64,000 nt of DNA, taken from positions 150,001 to 214,000 of the forward strand of contig CAJNDS010002102.1 in assembly GCA_905221605.1 (NCBI GenBank). Reading direction: 5' to 3'. Under the pieces are notes generated by a model. That model saw only the letters and a list, made by a program, of their open reading frames with translations. It had not been told where the DNA came from and made no database searches. Below, piece by piece: positions 39,784 through 53,270 of this stretch (position 1 is the stretch's first letter; every line of letters starts with the position of its first letter). Both the position numbers and the translations under genes were made by a program. The DNA is from Symbiodinium natans (Eukaryota; Sar; Dinophyceae; Suessiales; Symbiodiniaceae).

Positions 39784-42700
39784 GTTTGTGGTTAGCCTAA
39801 ACCCTAAGAGCTAAAAGGGGATCATATGGGTAGTCAGTCCGGCTCCCAAATTGCCCAAGAATCGTGCAGCGTTAGGGTTTAGGATTAGGGTCTATGGCTT
39901 AGGGTTCAGGGTTTCGGGTCTAGGGTTGAGGCAAGGCTCGACCTTCAAGACCTTGTCGGGGGGTCTATTCCGAACCCAAAACCCAAAACCCCACACCCTA
40001 AACCCGGAAGGGGCATGTAGAGGATGAACCTGAAGCCTCTCTAACCTTGCCCATGATCCACGGAAATTGGGGATCATTGAGGGGGGGAGGGGTTCAGGGT
40101 TCAGGGTTCAGGGGTTCAGGGTTCAGGGTTCAGGGTTCAGGGTTCAGGGTTCAGGGTTCAGGGTTCAGGGTTTAGGGTTTAGGGTTTAGGGTTTAGGGTT
40201 TAGGGTTTAGGGTTGAACCTGTTAAGACTCATGCTTATGGGATTGCTTACGGCTCTGCAGGGGGGATGGGGGCAGAAGAAGCTTGAAACTGTTTGATAGG
40301 ATCAACCTCAGAAACCCCGAAATCTGAGGCCTGCACCCTGAACCCTGGCATTTCGGGCTTCGGGTTTATAGAAAGGGTTTAGGGTTTAGGGTTTAGGGTT
40401 TAGAGTTTGGGGTTTAGGGTTTAGGGTTTAGGGTTTAGGGTTGCAACTTGAACCCTAGGCCCTTCACTCCCAGCCCAGCCGTAGCCTTCGTCAACTCCGG
40501 CGGCGCGTTGCGCCGCGCGAAGCTCGCGAAGGCGGAGGCCGCGGCACCCCGCACCTTCGAGGTTTAGGGTTTAGGGTTTAGGTTTAGGGTTTAGGGTTTA
40601 TAGGGTATTGGGTTTAGGGTTTGGGGTTTAGGGTTTAGGGTTTAGGGTTTAGGGCTTAGGGTTTAGGGTTTAGGGTTTAGCATCTCAAGTCCAAGCATTC
40701 ACTAGTCAGGCAGCTTGTCACGCGTTGGAAAAGTACCCACCCACCCAAGAATTCCATAACATTAAGAAAATTAAAAGCTCACTCAATACATTCCCAGAAG
40801 GCTTAAAGCTCAAAATCCAGTGGACCCAAAGCCCGGCATCTAAGGCCCACAATAGACCCTAAACCCAAGGCCTAAACCCCAAACCCTAGGACCCTGAACC
40901 CTATGTGCCTAGCGTTTCAAATCCTACGGTTTAGGAGTCCCTATAGGGGGCACCCCAGGATTAAACCCTAGTGGCGTAGTTCTGACTCGAAAGCAAAACC
41001 CTAAACCCTAAACCCTGAGCCCTAAGTCCGAAGCCCTAAACCCTAAACCCTACACCCTAAGCCCTGAACCTGAATTAAACCCTGAACCCTAAACCCTACA
41101 TCCTAACCCCTAAACCCGCCCCTCACCCGAACACAACGTCTTCGATGGAGCCTCTCTTGAAGGATCCAGGAGTGCTCCGGCCAGGGAGCGGAGCATACCT
41201 TAATCTGAGGTCGGTTTAGGGTTTAGGTTTAGGGTTTAGGGTTTAGGGTTTAGGGTTTAGGGTTTAGGGTTTAGGGTTTGGGGTGTGCATCTGTTGGCGC
41301 ACACCGTCTGTCGTGCTCCCTATAGCGCGCTCGCGTAGTCCCACCCAGCCACCCTCGCCATCCTTTTTGGAGGAACCCTGAACACTAAACCCTCAGCCCT
41401 AAACCCCCGACGATCCTTTGTCGCAGGATCGGCGGCGCCCTTCGATGACTTCGTCGACTGCCATCGACGCTTGGCGTGTGTATGTAGACTGTGACGCCGC
41501 CCACAAAGTCGGGGCAAACGCCAAAAACCAGAACATATCCTTAGATGCACTCCTGACGCCCCTGGCGCCGGGAGCGAGATCTAGCACCTGAGAGTCTGGT
41601 ACCTGGGTTTCTCCATCTCAGGTGGAGCACTTTTTCACGCACAGCTGCACAGTGCTTGAGGATTTCACCATCGACGCTTGGCCGTCTTCCTCAGTCGCCT
41701 GAGGTCCTCGTCCGACATTGCCTCGAGCCTAAACCCTAAACCCTAAACCCTAAACCCTGAACCCTAAACCCTCGGTCGCCTTACGGGCACCGTCGGCACC
41801 TTTGAATTGGTGCTGACGACTCTCCTCGGCGATCGTGAGTCCTTGCTCGGCAGCGACTTCCGCGCGGCGAGTGCGACAGACTTCGACGGACTGATTTAGG
41901 ATTTAGGGTTTAAGGTCTAGGGTTTAGGGTTTAGGGTTTAGGGTTTAGGGTTTAGGGTGATTTTCCAGCACCCCATCAAAAAGCTTTCGTTTCTCAGGCC
42001 CCACTAGCCTTGCCTACCGGGTGCTGCCTTCTGAGGCCAAGACCCGCAAGGCTTCAGGGTTTAGGGTTTAGGGTTTAGGGTTTAGGGTTTAGGGTTCAGG
42101 GTTAAGGGTTAAGGGGTTAAGGGTTAAGCGGTTTAGGGTTTAGGGTTAAGGGGTTAAGGGGTTAAGCGGTTAGGGTTTAGGGTTTAGGGTTTAGGGTTTA
42201 GGGTTACAGAAGGGGCCGCTGTGGGGCCTACCGGCTTAATTTTCAGGGATTTCCAAGCTTTGCTGTTCGGCAACCCTCAACCCTGCATGAACAGCCAATG
42301 TCATGAAATCAGCAACCATGAAAAAAGACATCCAGACTAAACTAAACATAATCTCTCTCTGCGTATAAGTCACAAAAAAGTAAAAAGGTAAATAGATACA
42401 AAAAATACTCTATATATATATATATATACACATCATGTTTCGTCTTAATTATTATTCTCTTCATGAATTAAGGGTTTAGGGTTAAGGGTCAGGGTTTGGG
42501 GGTGGGGGGGGGCGCCGGGCTTAGGGTTTAGGGTGTAGGGTTTCATGGCTTGACGGTTTGAGAATCTGAGGGTTTGAGAGTTTACGTAGGGGCTTCGGAC
42601 TTGTGGTTGAATTGTCAAGGCTATGCAGAACCTTGTCGGTTTTGGATTTTGGGTTTAGGGTTTGGGGTCTGGGTTTTGGGGTTTGGGGGTTAAGGCGAGG

Positions 42701-45205
42701 GCTTAAGGTTTAGGAATTACCCTAAACCCTAAACTCTAAACCCTAAACCCTAAACCTTAAACCCTAAACCCTCAACCCGACCCTAAGCCCACAGATGTTC
42801 GTACCTTCCTCCCTTCCAGTCAAGTCCTGAGGGCACCGCTGTTTGCAAAGGTCCCACCTGCGACTGAAACACCCTATCCCCTCAAACACTACAACCCTCA
42901 GCCCTAAACCTTTAACCCTACACTCTAAACCCTGAACCCTAAACCCCTAACCCCTGAAACACTACAACCCTCAGCCCGGAACCTCCCAAAAACATACCAT
43001 TCAGGGAGAAACTTTCGGTAGGGATCCCTTCAAAACCGGAGCCCCTCGACTTTACAAACCTTTGACAATCCGGGTGTCTATTTTGGGGTGCCCTGAATTG
43101 GAATATACAGTCCTCGGGCACATGAGGAGTACTCTAAACCCTAATTAAACCCTAAACAATACACCCTGAACTCTAAACCCTAAACCCTAAATCCTAAACC
43201 CTAAACCCTAAACCCTAAACCCTGAGCCCTACCCCTATTTTGGGAAGTACCCAACGCTTTGCTCAATGCTTGGGGAAGCCCAAAACATGGCAGTGCGGCA
43301 CCCTAAAACCCGAAAGAGAGACTGCAGCTTAAGGTTTAGGGTTGACGGCTTAGGGTTTCGGGTTTCGGGTTTAGGGCTTAGGGTTTAGGGTTTTGTGTTT
43401 AGGGTTTAGGGTTTCGGGTGTTTCGGGTGCAGGGCTAGACGCGCCAAACCCGAAACCTGAAGCCCTGAACCCCGCGAGGAAGGTCAATCCCTCCTCTCTT
43501 CATCATGGAAGCCCTTCGCTATGCAGGCCCAAGTCCTGGCATCGTCGATCAAGATTCAAGATTTTCAGATCACACCTGTTAAAAACCCTTGCTAGGCTTG
43601 GGCATAGGGGAATTAGAGTTTAGAGTTGAGGGTTTAGGGCTTACTGTATAAGGTTTAGGATCCCTTGCAGAAGCTGTGCCTCCTATATGTCTGCTGCCGT
43701 CATTACTTACAGGGTGCGTATCAAGGTACTTCAAAAGCCTTCTTTTCGGCATTCCTGTGGAAAGGGCTTCAGGGCTCCAGGGTTGGGACATGCAAGAGGC
43801 TTTTCTGCGCCAAGAGCATCGAAATTGCCCCGCCACCCCGAAAGAAAACGCACGGAGCCCGTTTAAATGGGAGATCCGTGGCCACTCCCTGTGTGCGGAG
43901 ATTGGCGGGCGAAGCTTTAAAAAGTTGAAACATGTCTTGGGCGGCCCTGTGGCACCTTCCCGTAAGTCAATTGGAGGAAACGTATGGAGTCACGAAGGGG
44001 AGTCTCCCATTGATACACTTCACTGCAGGTTTAGAGACTGCAGGTTTAGGGCTTAGGGATTATCATGATTATGGCTTCAGGGTTTAGGGTTTAGGGTTTA
44101 GGGTTTAGGGTTTAGGGTTTAGGGTTTAGGGTTTAGGGTTTAGGGTTTAGGGTTTAGGGTTTAGGGTTTAGGGTTCTTCCACTAAGATCCATGAATCAGG
44201 AGACGCCCGCATCCGGACTTGAGCATTTGAAGAAACGCGATTGCTGCTGGTCCCTGCCCGTCCAGTCTGAGATTCTCGAGGATCGTGCTCTCTCTGCCGT
44301 CTGATGCTAGAACCTCCAAAACCCCTAAACCCGAAGCCCCACCCTATGACACTGGAACATCTATGGACTTAAACGCGTACCCTGCAGCACTTGAACATCT
44401 ACACCTCGAAAAAACTCGAAGCCCGAACCCGATCACACGTACAAACCCACAACGCCCAAACCCGCAACCCGATAAAACTCACGTCCGCACAACGCGCTAC
44501 CTCCTACAGCCGCCCCCGAAACCTTAAACCGAAAACCCTCATCCCGCACAGCCTAAACCCTAAACCCTCAACCCTAGAAGCCTAAATCCTCACCCTAGAC
44601 CCAAAAACCCTCAACCCTAAAACCGACAACTTCAATCCTGAACCCTTAACCCTGAACCCTTTCCCTAAAACCCTAAACCCTAAACCCTAAACCCTAAACC
44701 CGAAAATAGGCTGCAGGCAGCTCCGCAGCTGTCGTCTTGAAATCCTGCCTGCGTCCCCAAGTCCTCGAGGGGGCCAGGTCCAAGCAAAGCCAGGGTTTAG
44801 GGTTTAGGGTTTAGGGTTTAGGGTTTAGGGTTTAGGGTTTAGGGTTTAGGGTTTAGGGTTTAGAGTGTAGGGTTTAAGGTTTAGGGTTTAGGGTTTAGGG
44901 CTTAGGGTTTAGGGTTTAGGTTTAGGGTTTAGGGTTTAGGGTTTAGGGTTTAGGGCTTAGGGTTTAGGGTTTAGGGTTTAGGGTGAAGGATTCAATAAGT
45001 CATGCTGTTTCTATATGGTCTCTCTAAACTGTGGCTCAAACAGCGACACGATGAGCCTTCTGAGTGTGTGATTGTGAGCCACTGTTGGTAATTAGCCAGA
45101 CTAGATGCTGTTGCTGTTTTGTCGGGGGAGTTTCATCAAGGCCAAAAAAGATCAGAACGCTTGCTGCAGCACTAGAAAGGGTTTAGGGTTTGACACTTCA
45201 ACCCC

Positions 45206-45324
45206 TACTTGGAGGTTCATGATACTTATTAACCAATTATGTAGTTATAACCCACTAATATGGCTATAAGTACTGTTATAAGTACAGATATCATTGGCTA
45301 ATAAGTACCATGAACCTCCAAGTA
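45206..45324. mobile_element. MITE, CTTGGAGGTTCATG family, intact copy
   Basis: 119 bp including flanking TA on both sides. Terminal inverted repeats start CTTGGAGGTTCATG(A/G)TACTTATTA, and the interior has GTTATAACCCACTAATATGG. TA flanks suggest a TA target duplication of the Tc1/mariner type, but this is inferred from two copies. Confidence 0.8.
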
Positions 45325-45557
45325 TCCCCTCAACCCTAAACCCTAAACCCTAAACCCTCCACCCTAAACCCCTCAATCCGGTTCCCAAAGCTGTGTCCTT
45401 TGCGTAGAAGGCTCATGCCTTCTCACGGCGCTTGCGGAAGAGACCCGCGTCCCGCCTGAGAAGGTTTAGGGTTTAGGGCCTAGGGTTTAGGGTTTAGGGT
45501 TTAGGGTTTAGGGTTTAGGGTTTAGGGTTTAGGGTTTAGGGTTTAGGGTTTAGGGTT

Positions 45558-45683
45558 GGGATGTTCCCCCTTAGACTAAGAGTCCCGAATGGGGACTATA
45601 CGAGGGGGGGCACTTTGAACCCTACGCCCTAACCCTGAACCCTAAACTCTATTAAGGACTGGTAGGTTAAGGGGGAGCATCCC
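45558..45683. mobile_element. MITE, GGGATGnTCCCCCTTA family
   Basis: Terminal inverted repeats of about 33 bp (GGGATGTTCCCCCTTAGAC at the left; the complement of GGGATGCTCCCCCTTAACC at the right), with degenerate CCCTAAA units in the interior. Same family as 55244-55336. Confidence 0.7.
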
Positions 45684-46652
45684 AGCCCTAAACCCTAAAC
45701 CCTAAACCCTAAACCCTAAACCCTAAACCCTAAACCCTAAACCCTAAGCATCCCAACCAAGCTTAGGGTTGCAAGGAGCTCAGCCCGCCTTAGCCGTAAG
45801 CCCCAAACACATCAGCAAGCCCTCTCAAGCCCTCTTTAGGGTTTAGGGTTTAGGGTTTAGGGTTTAGGGTTTAGGGTTTAGGGTTTAGGGTTTAGGGTTT
45901 AGGGTTTAGGGGTCAAGCCCTCTAGAAGCCACTTAGGCCTGAGAACCCACTTAGGCACTCTGAACTCTAAACCCTAAACCCTATAAATCCTAAACCTTAA
46001 ACCCTAAACCCTGTGCTCGTTCAGGGTTTAGGGTTTAGGGTTTAGGGTTTAGGGTTTAGGGTTTAGGGTTTAGGGTTTAGGGTTTAGGGTTTAGGGTTTA
46101 GGGTTTAGGGTTTAGGGAGCCCCTTACCCCAAGCCCTGTGCCACACAAGCCCAAGCACCACAAACCCCCCACACTCTCGACCCTTCGAAGACTAAACCCA
46201 ACAAAAAAATAGACCCCAAACCCCCAACACCCCGAATCACCCGAAACCCATAACAGCCCAGGACCCCGAAGCCCAAAAAAGCACAAAATCCCCAACCCCC
46301 AAACCCCAAAAAAACCCAGCCCCAAAGCCGCAAAACCCAAAAAAAACAAAACCCCAAAACACACCTCAACCCCCCCCACCAAAAAAAAACAAGTAACAAA
46401 AAAACAACAAAGCAAAACCCAAACCCTAAACCCCAAACCCTAAACCCCAAACCCTAAACCCCATACCCAAAACTCCAAACACTAAACCCCAAACAGGCCT
46501 AAACCCCAAACTCTAAGCCCCAAACCCAACAACCCAAGCCCTAAACCCCAAACAAGCCTAAACCCTAAACCCTGAACCCCAAGCCCCACAACCCTAAACC
46601 CTAATCCCTAAACCCCAAGCCCTAAACCCCAAACCCTAAACCCTAAAACCCA

Positions 46653-46728
46653 GCAAGGCGCCTGAGCTCGTCCACGTCCAGTTGAAAGTCGCCTCCACAG
46701 AGGTCCACCAAGTCGCGACCTTGAGAGG
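46653..46728 (-). CDS. Exon-like island, acidic segment
   Basis: The minus strand reads GRDLVDLCGGDFQLDVDELR then RLAG between telomeric arrays, entered after TCTCAAG and ending at GG|GTTTTAGGG. Normal protein composition; no family recognised. Confidence 0.35.
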
Positions 46729-47519
46729 ATCTGTTTAGGGTTTAGGGTTTAGGGTTGAGGGTTTAGGGTTTAGGGTTTAGGGTTTAGGGTCTAGGGTTTA
46801 GGGTTTAGGGTTTAGGGTTAGGGTTTAGGGTTTTGCCTTTTGGGGGTAGGGTTGAAGGTTCTGGTGTTCAGGCTTCAGGTTTTATAGGGTGTTCTGGAGT
46901 TTTGTTTCTGTTTGGTCTGTTGGGTTGCTGGGGTGGGGCTTTGGGCTTTAGGAGCTGAGGGCTGGTCCCTTAGCAAAGGGCCCTTAAATGGGAGCCCTTG
47001 TTTAGGGTTTAGGTTTAGGGTGAGGGTTCAGGGTTTAGGGTTTAGGGTTGAGGGTTTAGGGTTTAGGGGTAGGGTTTAGGGTTTAGGGCAACTACCCTTA
47101 GAATTCTGCTCCACTTCGTACGCTAGGAGTCAGCTGTTGGCAATGGCGAGTCAAGGAGTAGAGTCATGGCATTGTGTTTAGGAGTCCTTCAACCCTAAAC
47201 CTTAAGCACTAAACCCTAAACCCTAAACCCTAAACCCTAAACCCTAAACCCTAAACCCTAAACCCTAAACCCTAAACCCTAAACCCTAAACCCTAAACCC
47301 CAAGCCCTGAAGCCTAAACCCCAAGCCCTGAACCTTCCGGCCATAGGGTCATCTCCCAGGTTGACGTGTTGCGGGCCTAAGTCTTCAGGTCAGGCTTTCA
47401 AGGGCGTTGAAAGATCCCAGGGTAGTTACATGGGCCCGTAGTAGAGGGCCATAAATGGGGTCGGAACCAGGAGGCAGGGCATGAATCAAGCTATTTGCAT
47501 ACCAGAAGTTCGACGGATT

Positions 47520-47632
47520 CTGCAGATTGAGCCCCACAGGCGCTCGGCCACCTTCTCCAGTGCTGCGGCCAGGGCCTTCCGTGTCTGAGAGTCGCCCCGA
47601 TGAGATGCATCACCCCATTGTGGCAAACCGAT
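47520..47632 (-). CDS. Exon-like island, helical segment
   Basis: The minus strand reads LPQWGDASHRGDSQTRKALA then AALEKVAERLWGSICRI. Good helix pattern and protein-like composition. It adjoins an 8-mer telomeric array at 47636. Identity unknown. Confidence 0.35.
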
Positions 47633-48009
47633 CCATTTAGGGTTTAGGGTTTAGGGGTTTAGGGGTTTAGGGGTTTAGCGGTTTAGGGGTTTAGGGGTTT
47701 AGGGGTTTAGGGCTTTAGGGGTTTAGGGGTTTAGGGGTTTAGGGGTTTAGGGGTTTAGGGGTTTAGGGTTTAGGGTTTAGGGTCTCGGGTTTAGGGTTTC
47801 GGGTTTAGGATGTCGAACGCCTACGACGCCGCCGTCCCTCTCAAGCTCAGCTCCAGCACAAAGGGCACCGCCTCTCCCGTCATGTCTTGCGTCAGGCGGC
47901 GCTGGGCATGGAACCGGCCGAAGCCCCTCTTAACCCTAAACCCTAAACCCTAAACCCGAAACCCTCAGCAAACTCAAACCAAGCTGAGACAAGGGCAGAG
48001 ATGGTTCAC

Positions 48010-48059
48010 CCAGAAGAGGATCACCACGAAGATGGAGAACAGGATGCGCATGCCACGCC
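48010..48059 (-). CDS. 50-nt exon-like island with membrane segment
   Basis: The minus strand enters after an ACCAG acceptor, reads RGMRILFSIFVVILFW and ends TGG|GTGAAC. The hydrophobic run suits a transmembrane helix. Telomeric sequence lies on both sides within about 60 bp. It may belong with other membrane-like islands (62358-62410, 63243-63308) in a minus-strand membrane protein gene, but the connection is speculative. Confidence 0.4.
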
Positions 48060-49070
48060 CTGGTTCGGGATTCCGGGGTTTAGGGTTCGAGGTTCAGGGT
48101 CAGGGTTTAGGGTTTAGGGTTTAGGGTTTAGGGTTTAGGGTTTAAGGTTTAGGGTTTAGGGTTTAGGGTTTAGGGTTTAGGGTTTAGGGTTTAGGGTTTA
48201 GGGTTTAGGGTTTAGGGTTTAGGGTTTAGGGTTTAGGGTTTAGGGTTTAGGGTGTAAGTTTAGGGTTTAGGGTTTAGGGTTTAGGGTTTAGGGTTTAGGG
48301 TTTAGGGTTTAGTGTTTAGGGTTTAGGGTTCAGGGTTCAGGGTTGCCTGGTCCAGTGCGTAATGGATCTCGAAGTATTGGGAATGGCATCCCTCCCTCGA
48401 GACTCGTGACCCCTCTTCCTCGAAGGAGCTGTCCCTGAGAAATGTTCTAGTTGTTTGGGGTCGGTTGTGAACCTTACTAAACCATAGACCCGAAACCCTA
48501 AATCCCGAACCCTAAGGTTTACGGTTCCGGAATTCCCTGGACATTGCTGAGAAAATCTTAGGTAGCAAAAGAGAAGATTGGGTCAATAACCATGCAAAAC
48601 CTGGGGGGGCGGTATCCGCGCAACAAAAACTGCAACTCCCCACCCTAAACTTAGGTCTTGGGGCTGTGGGAGAACACCCCAAGCCACAACCCGACCCAGG
48701 CGCACCCGAACAGGCTTGGGGCTTGGTACTCCGTTTAAGCAGGAGTCGTGCGGAGGGGCCTTCTGCAATTGGCTTCGCGCCGCAGGGAAGCACGAAGGCA
48801 ACGAACCTGATCCAAAACGTGTCTTTGGTGGTCTGAAAGGCCAAGAAGCGTTGGTTTGACTTGGTATCGCTTGCTGGTTCTTCATCGGCAACTAGGGAGT
48901 GACGGTGCCCATATCGTCCCTTGGAGGGCTATATTTTGACCGGGGATGCAAGCCCGAACGCGCAAACCTTAGTTCCCCAAACCCCTGTTAGCGACATGCC
49001 CACAGAGATCAGGGTTGAGGATTTGGGCGGCGTCAGGCCCTTATCTACCAGGACGGGCTATTCTTATACC

Positions 49071-49155
49071 CTATAACTTCCTATAACCCCTTAAAGGACT
49101 TATACCCTATAACTTCCTATAACCCCTTAAAGGACTCATACCCTACAACCCCTTA
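49071..49155. repeat. 42-bp tandem repeat, about 2 copies
   Basis: Two adjacent copies of a unit containing CTTATACCCTATAACTTCC and TATAACCCCTTAAAGGA, followed by a shortened third copy. Confidence 0.8.
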
Positions 49156-49591
49156 AAAAGGCCCTTTATAGGGTTGATTATGGGGACGATAGGGCCTCAT
49201 AGCCCATCCGAGTACCTGCAAGGAGAGCAGGGAACCCGAAATCCACGAGCTCGAAGCGTTCTGAGCCAGTCTCCGGGTGAGTTTAGGGTAGTCTACTAAA
49301 CCCGAAACGGCCCGAAACCCTAAACCCTATCCCCTAAACCCTATACCCTATTCCCTAAACCCTAAACCCTAAACCCTAAACCCGGAACCCTAGTAGGGCT
49401 CAATGCACACGTCCGGCCGAGAAGCAAAAGCGTCGCAAGGAAACGCAGAGATGCCCACACGACCTGTATATAACGGAATACGAGGCGGGAAGCGCAAGAA
49501 GAGACCTGAATCCTAATCCTGCCACCTTTTCAAGGCACCCCACCACATCGAGAGATGTGGCAACTTCTTCGGACCGGGTGGAGAGGGGCCT

Positions 49592-49722
49592 TACTTGGAG
49601 GTTCATGGTACTTATAAACCAAATATAACTGTACTGATAACCCGCTTGCAAGCCCCTTATATGTGCCCCAAGATGGTTCTAAGTACAGTTACAACTACAT
49701 AAATACCATGAACCTCCAAGTA
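49592..49722. mobile_element. MITE, CTTGGAGGTTCATG family, intact copy
   Basis: 131 bp including TA on each side, with matching terminal inverted repeats (CTTGGAGGTTCATGGTA... and complement) and the same internal layout as the copy at 45206. Confidence 0.8.
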
Positions 49723-50751
49723 AGTCCTTAAAAAGCTGAATCCTACCCTCAAACCTAAAGGGAAAAGGACTGCCGACTCCACCCTAAGCTCCGGAACACA
49801 CGAAGACCTACGTCCTACACAAAGTTACATACCCCTAAACCCTAAATCCTAAACCCCAAACCCTAAACCCTAAACCCTAAACCCTAAACCCTAAACCCTA
49901 AACCCCAAACCCTAAAACTTTCAGCCAACCCTACATACCCAAACCCCCGGACGGCGATTGTGCTTTGGACAGGCCACCGTGGGGAAGCAGATGTCTTCCG
50001 CGGCGCGACGCTCAGCCCTCACCTGTTCAGGCTTTCGGGGTCAGGGGTCTGGGATAAGGGCTTTAGGGCTTTAGGGTTTAGGGCTTTAGGCTTTAGGGTT
50101 TAGGGTTTAGGGTTTAGGGTTTAGGGTTTAGGGTTTAGGGTTTAGGGTTTAGGGTTTAGGGTTTAGGAGTTCATGGCTGTAGGGCTTGGAGGGCTTAGGG
50201 TACAGACGCTTGGGGCTGTACGATTGTAATAGGGCTTCAGGGGTTGAGTCTTTGCAGGTGCTCGGTTTTTGGCTTTAGGGGCAGTAGCGGTGCCGGTATT
50301 TGGGGCTTTGTGGGTTGCAGCTAAACCCTAAACCCTAAACCCTAAACCCTCAACCCTAAACCCTAAACCCAGGGTATTAGGGATTTGGGGCTTTGTGGGT
50401 TGCAGCTTTGGGGCTTCTGGGATCACAGGGCTTCTAGACCTTTAGCCTTTAGCGCCTTCAGGTCGAAAGAGCATGCCCTCTTACCCTAGGTTTAGGGTTT
50501 AGGGGGTTTAGGGGGTTTAGAGGGTTTAGAGGGGTTTAGAGGTGTTTAGAGGGTTTAGAGGGTTTAGAGGGTTTAGAGGGTTTAGAGGGTTTAGAGGGTT
50601 TAGAGGGGTTAGAGGGGTTAGAGGGTTTAGAGGGGTTAGAGGGGTTAGAGGGGTTAGAGGGGTTAGAGGGGTTAGAGGGGTTAGAGGGGTTAGAGGGGTT
50701 AGAGGGGTTAGAGCCTCCAGAGACCCTAAACCGGGGCTTAGAGGTGTATAG

Positions 50752-50835
50752 GGACTGCGCCTCAGCGATGGCGCGAATCTCCTGCTGTGCTGCTAGGTCT
50801 GAAAGCACTGGCGACGAGGCCATTTCCTTCGCAAA
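50752..50835 (-). CDS. Exon-like island
   Basis: The minus strand reads KEMASSPVLSDLAAQQEIRA then IAEAQSL, a charged amphipathic helix, entered after TTGCGAAG. A GGGGTTAGA-type array and a TTTAGGG array flank it. Unknown product. Confidence 0.35.
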
Positions 50836-51416
50836 GGCAAGGTGTAGGTTTTAGGGTTTAGGGTTTAGGGTTTAGGGTTTAGGGTTTAGGGTTTAGGGTT
50901 TAGGGTTTAGGGTTTAGGGTTTAGGGTTTAGGGTTTAGGGTTTAGGGTTCAGGGTTTAGGGTTTAGGGATTAGGGATTAGGGTTTTTCGGCTTTGGGGTT
51001 CAGGTTTAGGGCTTTTTTAACGGCTTAGGGCCAGAGCAACCTCGGTACCCTGAAAAAGTGAAAACTTTTTCCTCAACAACTTGGGTAGATTTATCTCATG
51101 TGAGGCACAGGGTCACTCTAGGTTGCCAGGTATATAGGGCTTCATACCCGAAGGCTCCTAAGTACCTATAAGGGGAATACTTACCCCAAACCATACTAGA
51201 AATTTCTACTATGTAGGTACTGAGGACCCTTTGGGAGATAGTTCAGGGTTCTAGGGGCTCTAAGTCTGCCAAAAAGAACTTATAGAGCTCTTTGGAAAAT
51301 CAGCTTTCAGGGTTCAGGGCTGCATCTGATGGGAAGTAGAACCCTACTTTCAGGGCTGAAGATGCGCATGCATGAACATGAAACTTGGACCTTGTGTGGC
51401 ACAGAGCGCAAGAGCC

Positions 51417-51447
<31 letters not shown>

Positions 51448-51868
51448 AAAGGGAGCCACTGTCAGAAAACATATTTTGGGTTGAGAGGTTCTAGAACTCA
51501 GAAGGGTTTTAGGAATCTTGTGCTTTGGGGGATTCGAAGGCAAGAAATAGTAGCCTCTGCTTTTTGCAGCTTCCGCCACCCCTCCTGACCCGACTCCCCG
51601 TAAACCCTAAACCCTAAACCCTAAACCCTAAACCCTAAACCCTAAACCCTCAACCCTAAACCCTAAACCCTTCTTCAACATCTTTCAAAGATGCAGCTAG
51701 GCTTGGTAAGGTTAGTGTTTGGGGTTTTGGTTTTTGGGTGTTAAGGGTTTATGCAGGGTCTGGGGTTTGGGGATTGCAGACGCATTGCAGCCAAGTCTCC
51801 GCGTGCGCAATAAACAATAAACCCTAAACCCTAAACCCTAAACCCTAAACCCCAACTCGGCAACTCAC

Positions 51869-51921
51869 CTGCGGACGAAGGTTCCGCGAGGTGGTTGAGT
51901 CGAGCCGGCGCAGGGACGCCC
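51869..51921 (-). CDS. 53-nt exon-like island with canonical splice sites
   Basis: The minus strand has CTGTCAG|GGG at the 5' side and CGCAG|GTGAGT at the 3' side, a consensus donor. One open frame reads ASLRRLDSTTSRNLRPQ. CCCTAAA and TTTAGGG arrays lie immediately outside both sites. Unknown product. Confidence 0.45.
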
Positions 51922-53270
51922 CTGACAGGCTCAGACAGGGTTTAGGGTTTAGGGTTTAGGGTTTAGGGTTTAGGGTTTAGGGTTTAGGGTTTAGGGTTTA
52001 GGGTTTAGGGTTTAGGGTTTAGGGTTTAGGGTTTAGGGTTTAGGGTTTAGGGTGTAGGGTTTAGGGTTTAGGGTTTGGGGTTTGGGGTTTGGGGTTTGGG
52101 GTCTAGGGTCTAGGGTCTAGGGTTTAGGGTTTAGGGTTTAGGGTTTAGGGTTTAGGGTTCGGGGTTCAGGGTTCAGGGTTCAGGGCTTAGGGTTTAGGGT
52201 TTATGGCCTAGGGTTTTGGGTTTAGGGTTTGGGGTGCAGGGAGGACCCTCCACATGACCCTTAAGCGCACCTATCCTGACTACGGGGGTGACTTCGGGCG
52301 TAGGTGGTTTTTGCGGTGGAGCTGCGAGGGGGGTTTAGCGATTTGGCGTCGGGCTGGTTTGAGGGTTTTTTTGGGGGTTCAGGGGAAGTTCGAGCCTAAA
52401 CACCTCAGCCCTAAACCCTAAGCCTGGAGCCTCAAACCCCAACCACAAACAACCCCAAACCCTAAAAAACCCCAAACCCTAAACCCTAAGCTGTAAGGCG
52501 AAGGCTCATTTAAAACCCGATCAACTTCAGGAGGGTTGTTCTCACGTGTAGGGGGTTTGGGGCTTAGGGTTTAAGGTTTACAGGACATGAGGATGGGGTT
52601 TGTAAGATATATGACTATGTGACCTTTTTTTCACTAAAGAGCTCAACATACACGCGCACACAGGAGCCAGGATATAAACATACTATTTTTAGGGCACCCC
52701 ACAAAGTGACCATAATTCTATGGCCCATGGATTCAAGAACACACCCGCTTAGATTTAAGGAATACTTATGTAGGGTTTTGAGTTTGGGGTTTAGGAGGTC
52801 TCTGCGAACCCTTAGCCCTAAACGCTTAGACCTCTTGCCTGCTGATGCCTAGTGCGGTTTAGGGTTTAGGGAATGATACTGTTGATGGACGAAATCCTGC
52901 ATCACTTTTATTCTGCAGGTCATCCCTTCCAAACCCAGAATCTTAACATTGCTGTCCTTGCAATGCTTCGAAGTTGCATGTGTGTGAATGACCGAAATCC
53001 TGCATCACCCATATGTGCACGCAACATTGAAATTCGAGGGGCGCGGGGAGCTCGATTACCAACCGTCGCACACGTGTAACATAGGGGGTCATGCAAGATT
53101 TTGTCCATCAACAGTCTCGGACAAGATAATTTACTGACTTGTTGGCAAGAGTTGTTGCTGGAATGGCTTTTGGGAAGAATGTCGGAGATGTACCTTTGGC
53201 AGATTCAAGCCTAAGCTCTCCTCTTGCTCGGGTGTGGCCAAGCGCCAAAGAGCAGAAATGCCGCGTTTTT

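Noticed and set aside
46098-46450. Gly/Val/Trp/Phe-rich membrane-like protein of 108-112 residues
   Set aside because: Arises from degenerate CCCCAAA/CCCTAAA units with A- and C-runs; no independent coding signal.
50536-50823. Asn/Pro/Ser repeat protein (SNPSNPS)
   Set aside because: Translation of a 9-10 bp telomere-variant array; only its N-terminal 30 residues overlap a plausible exon island.
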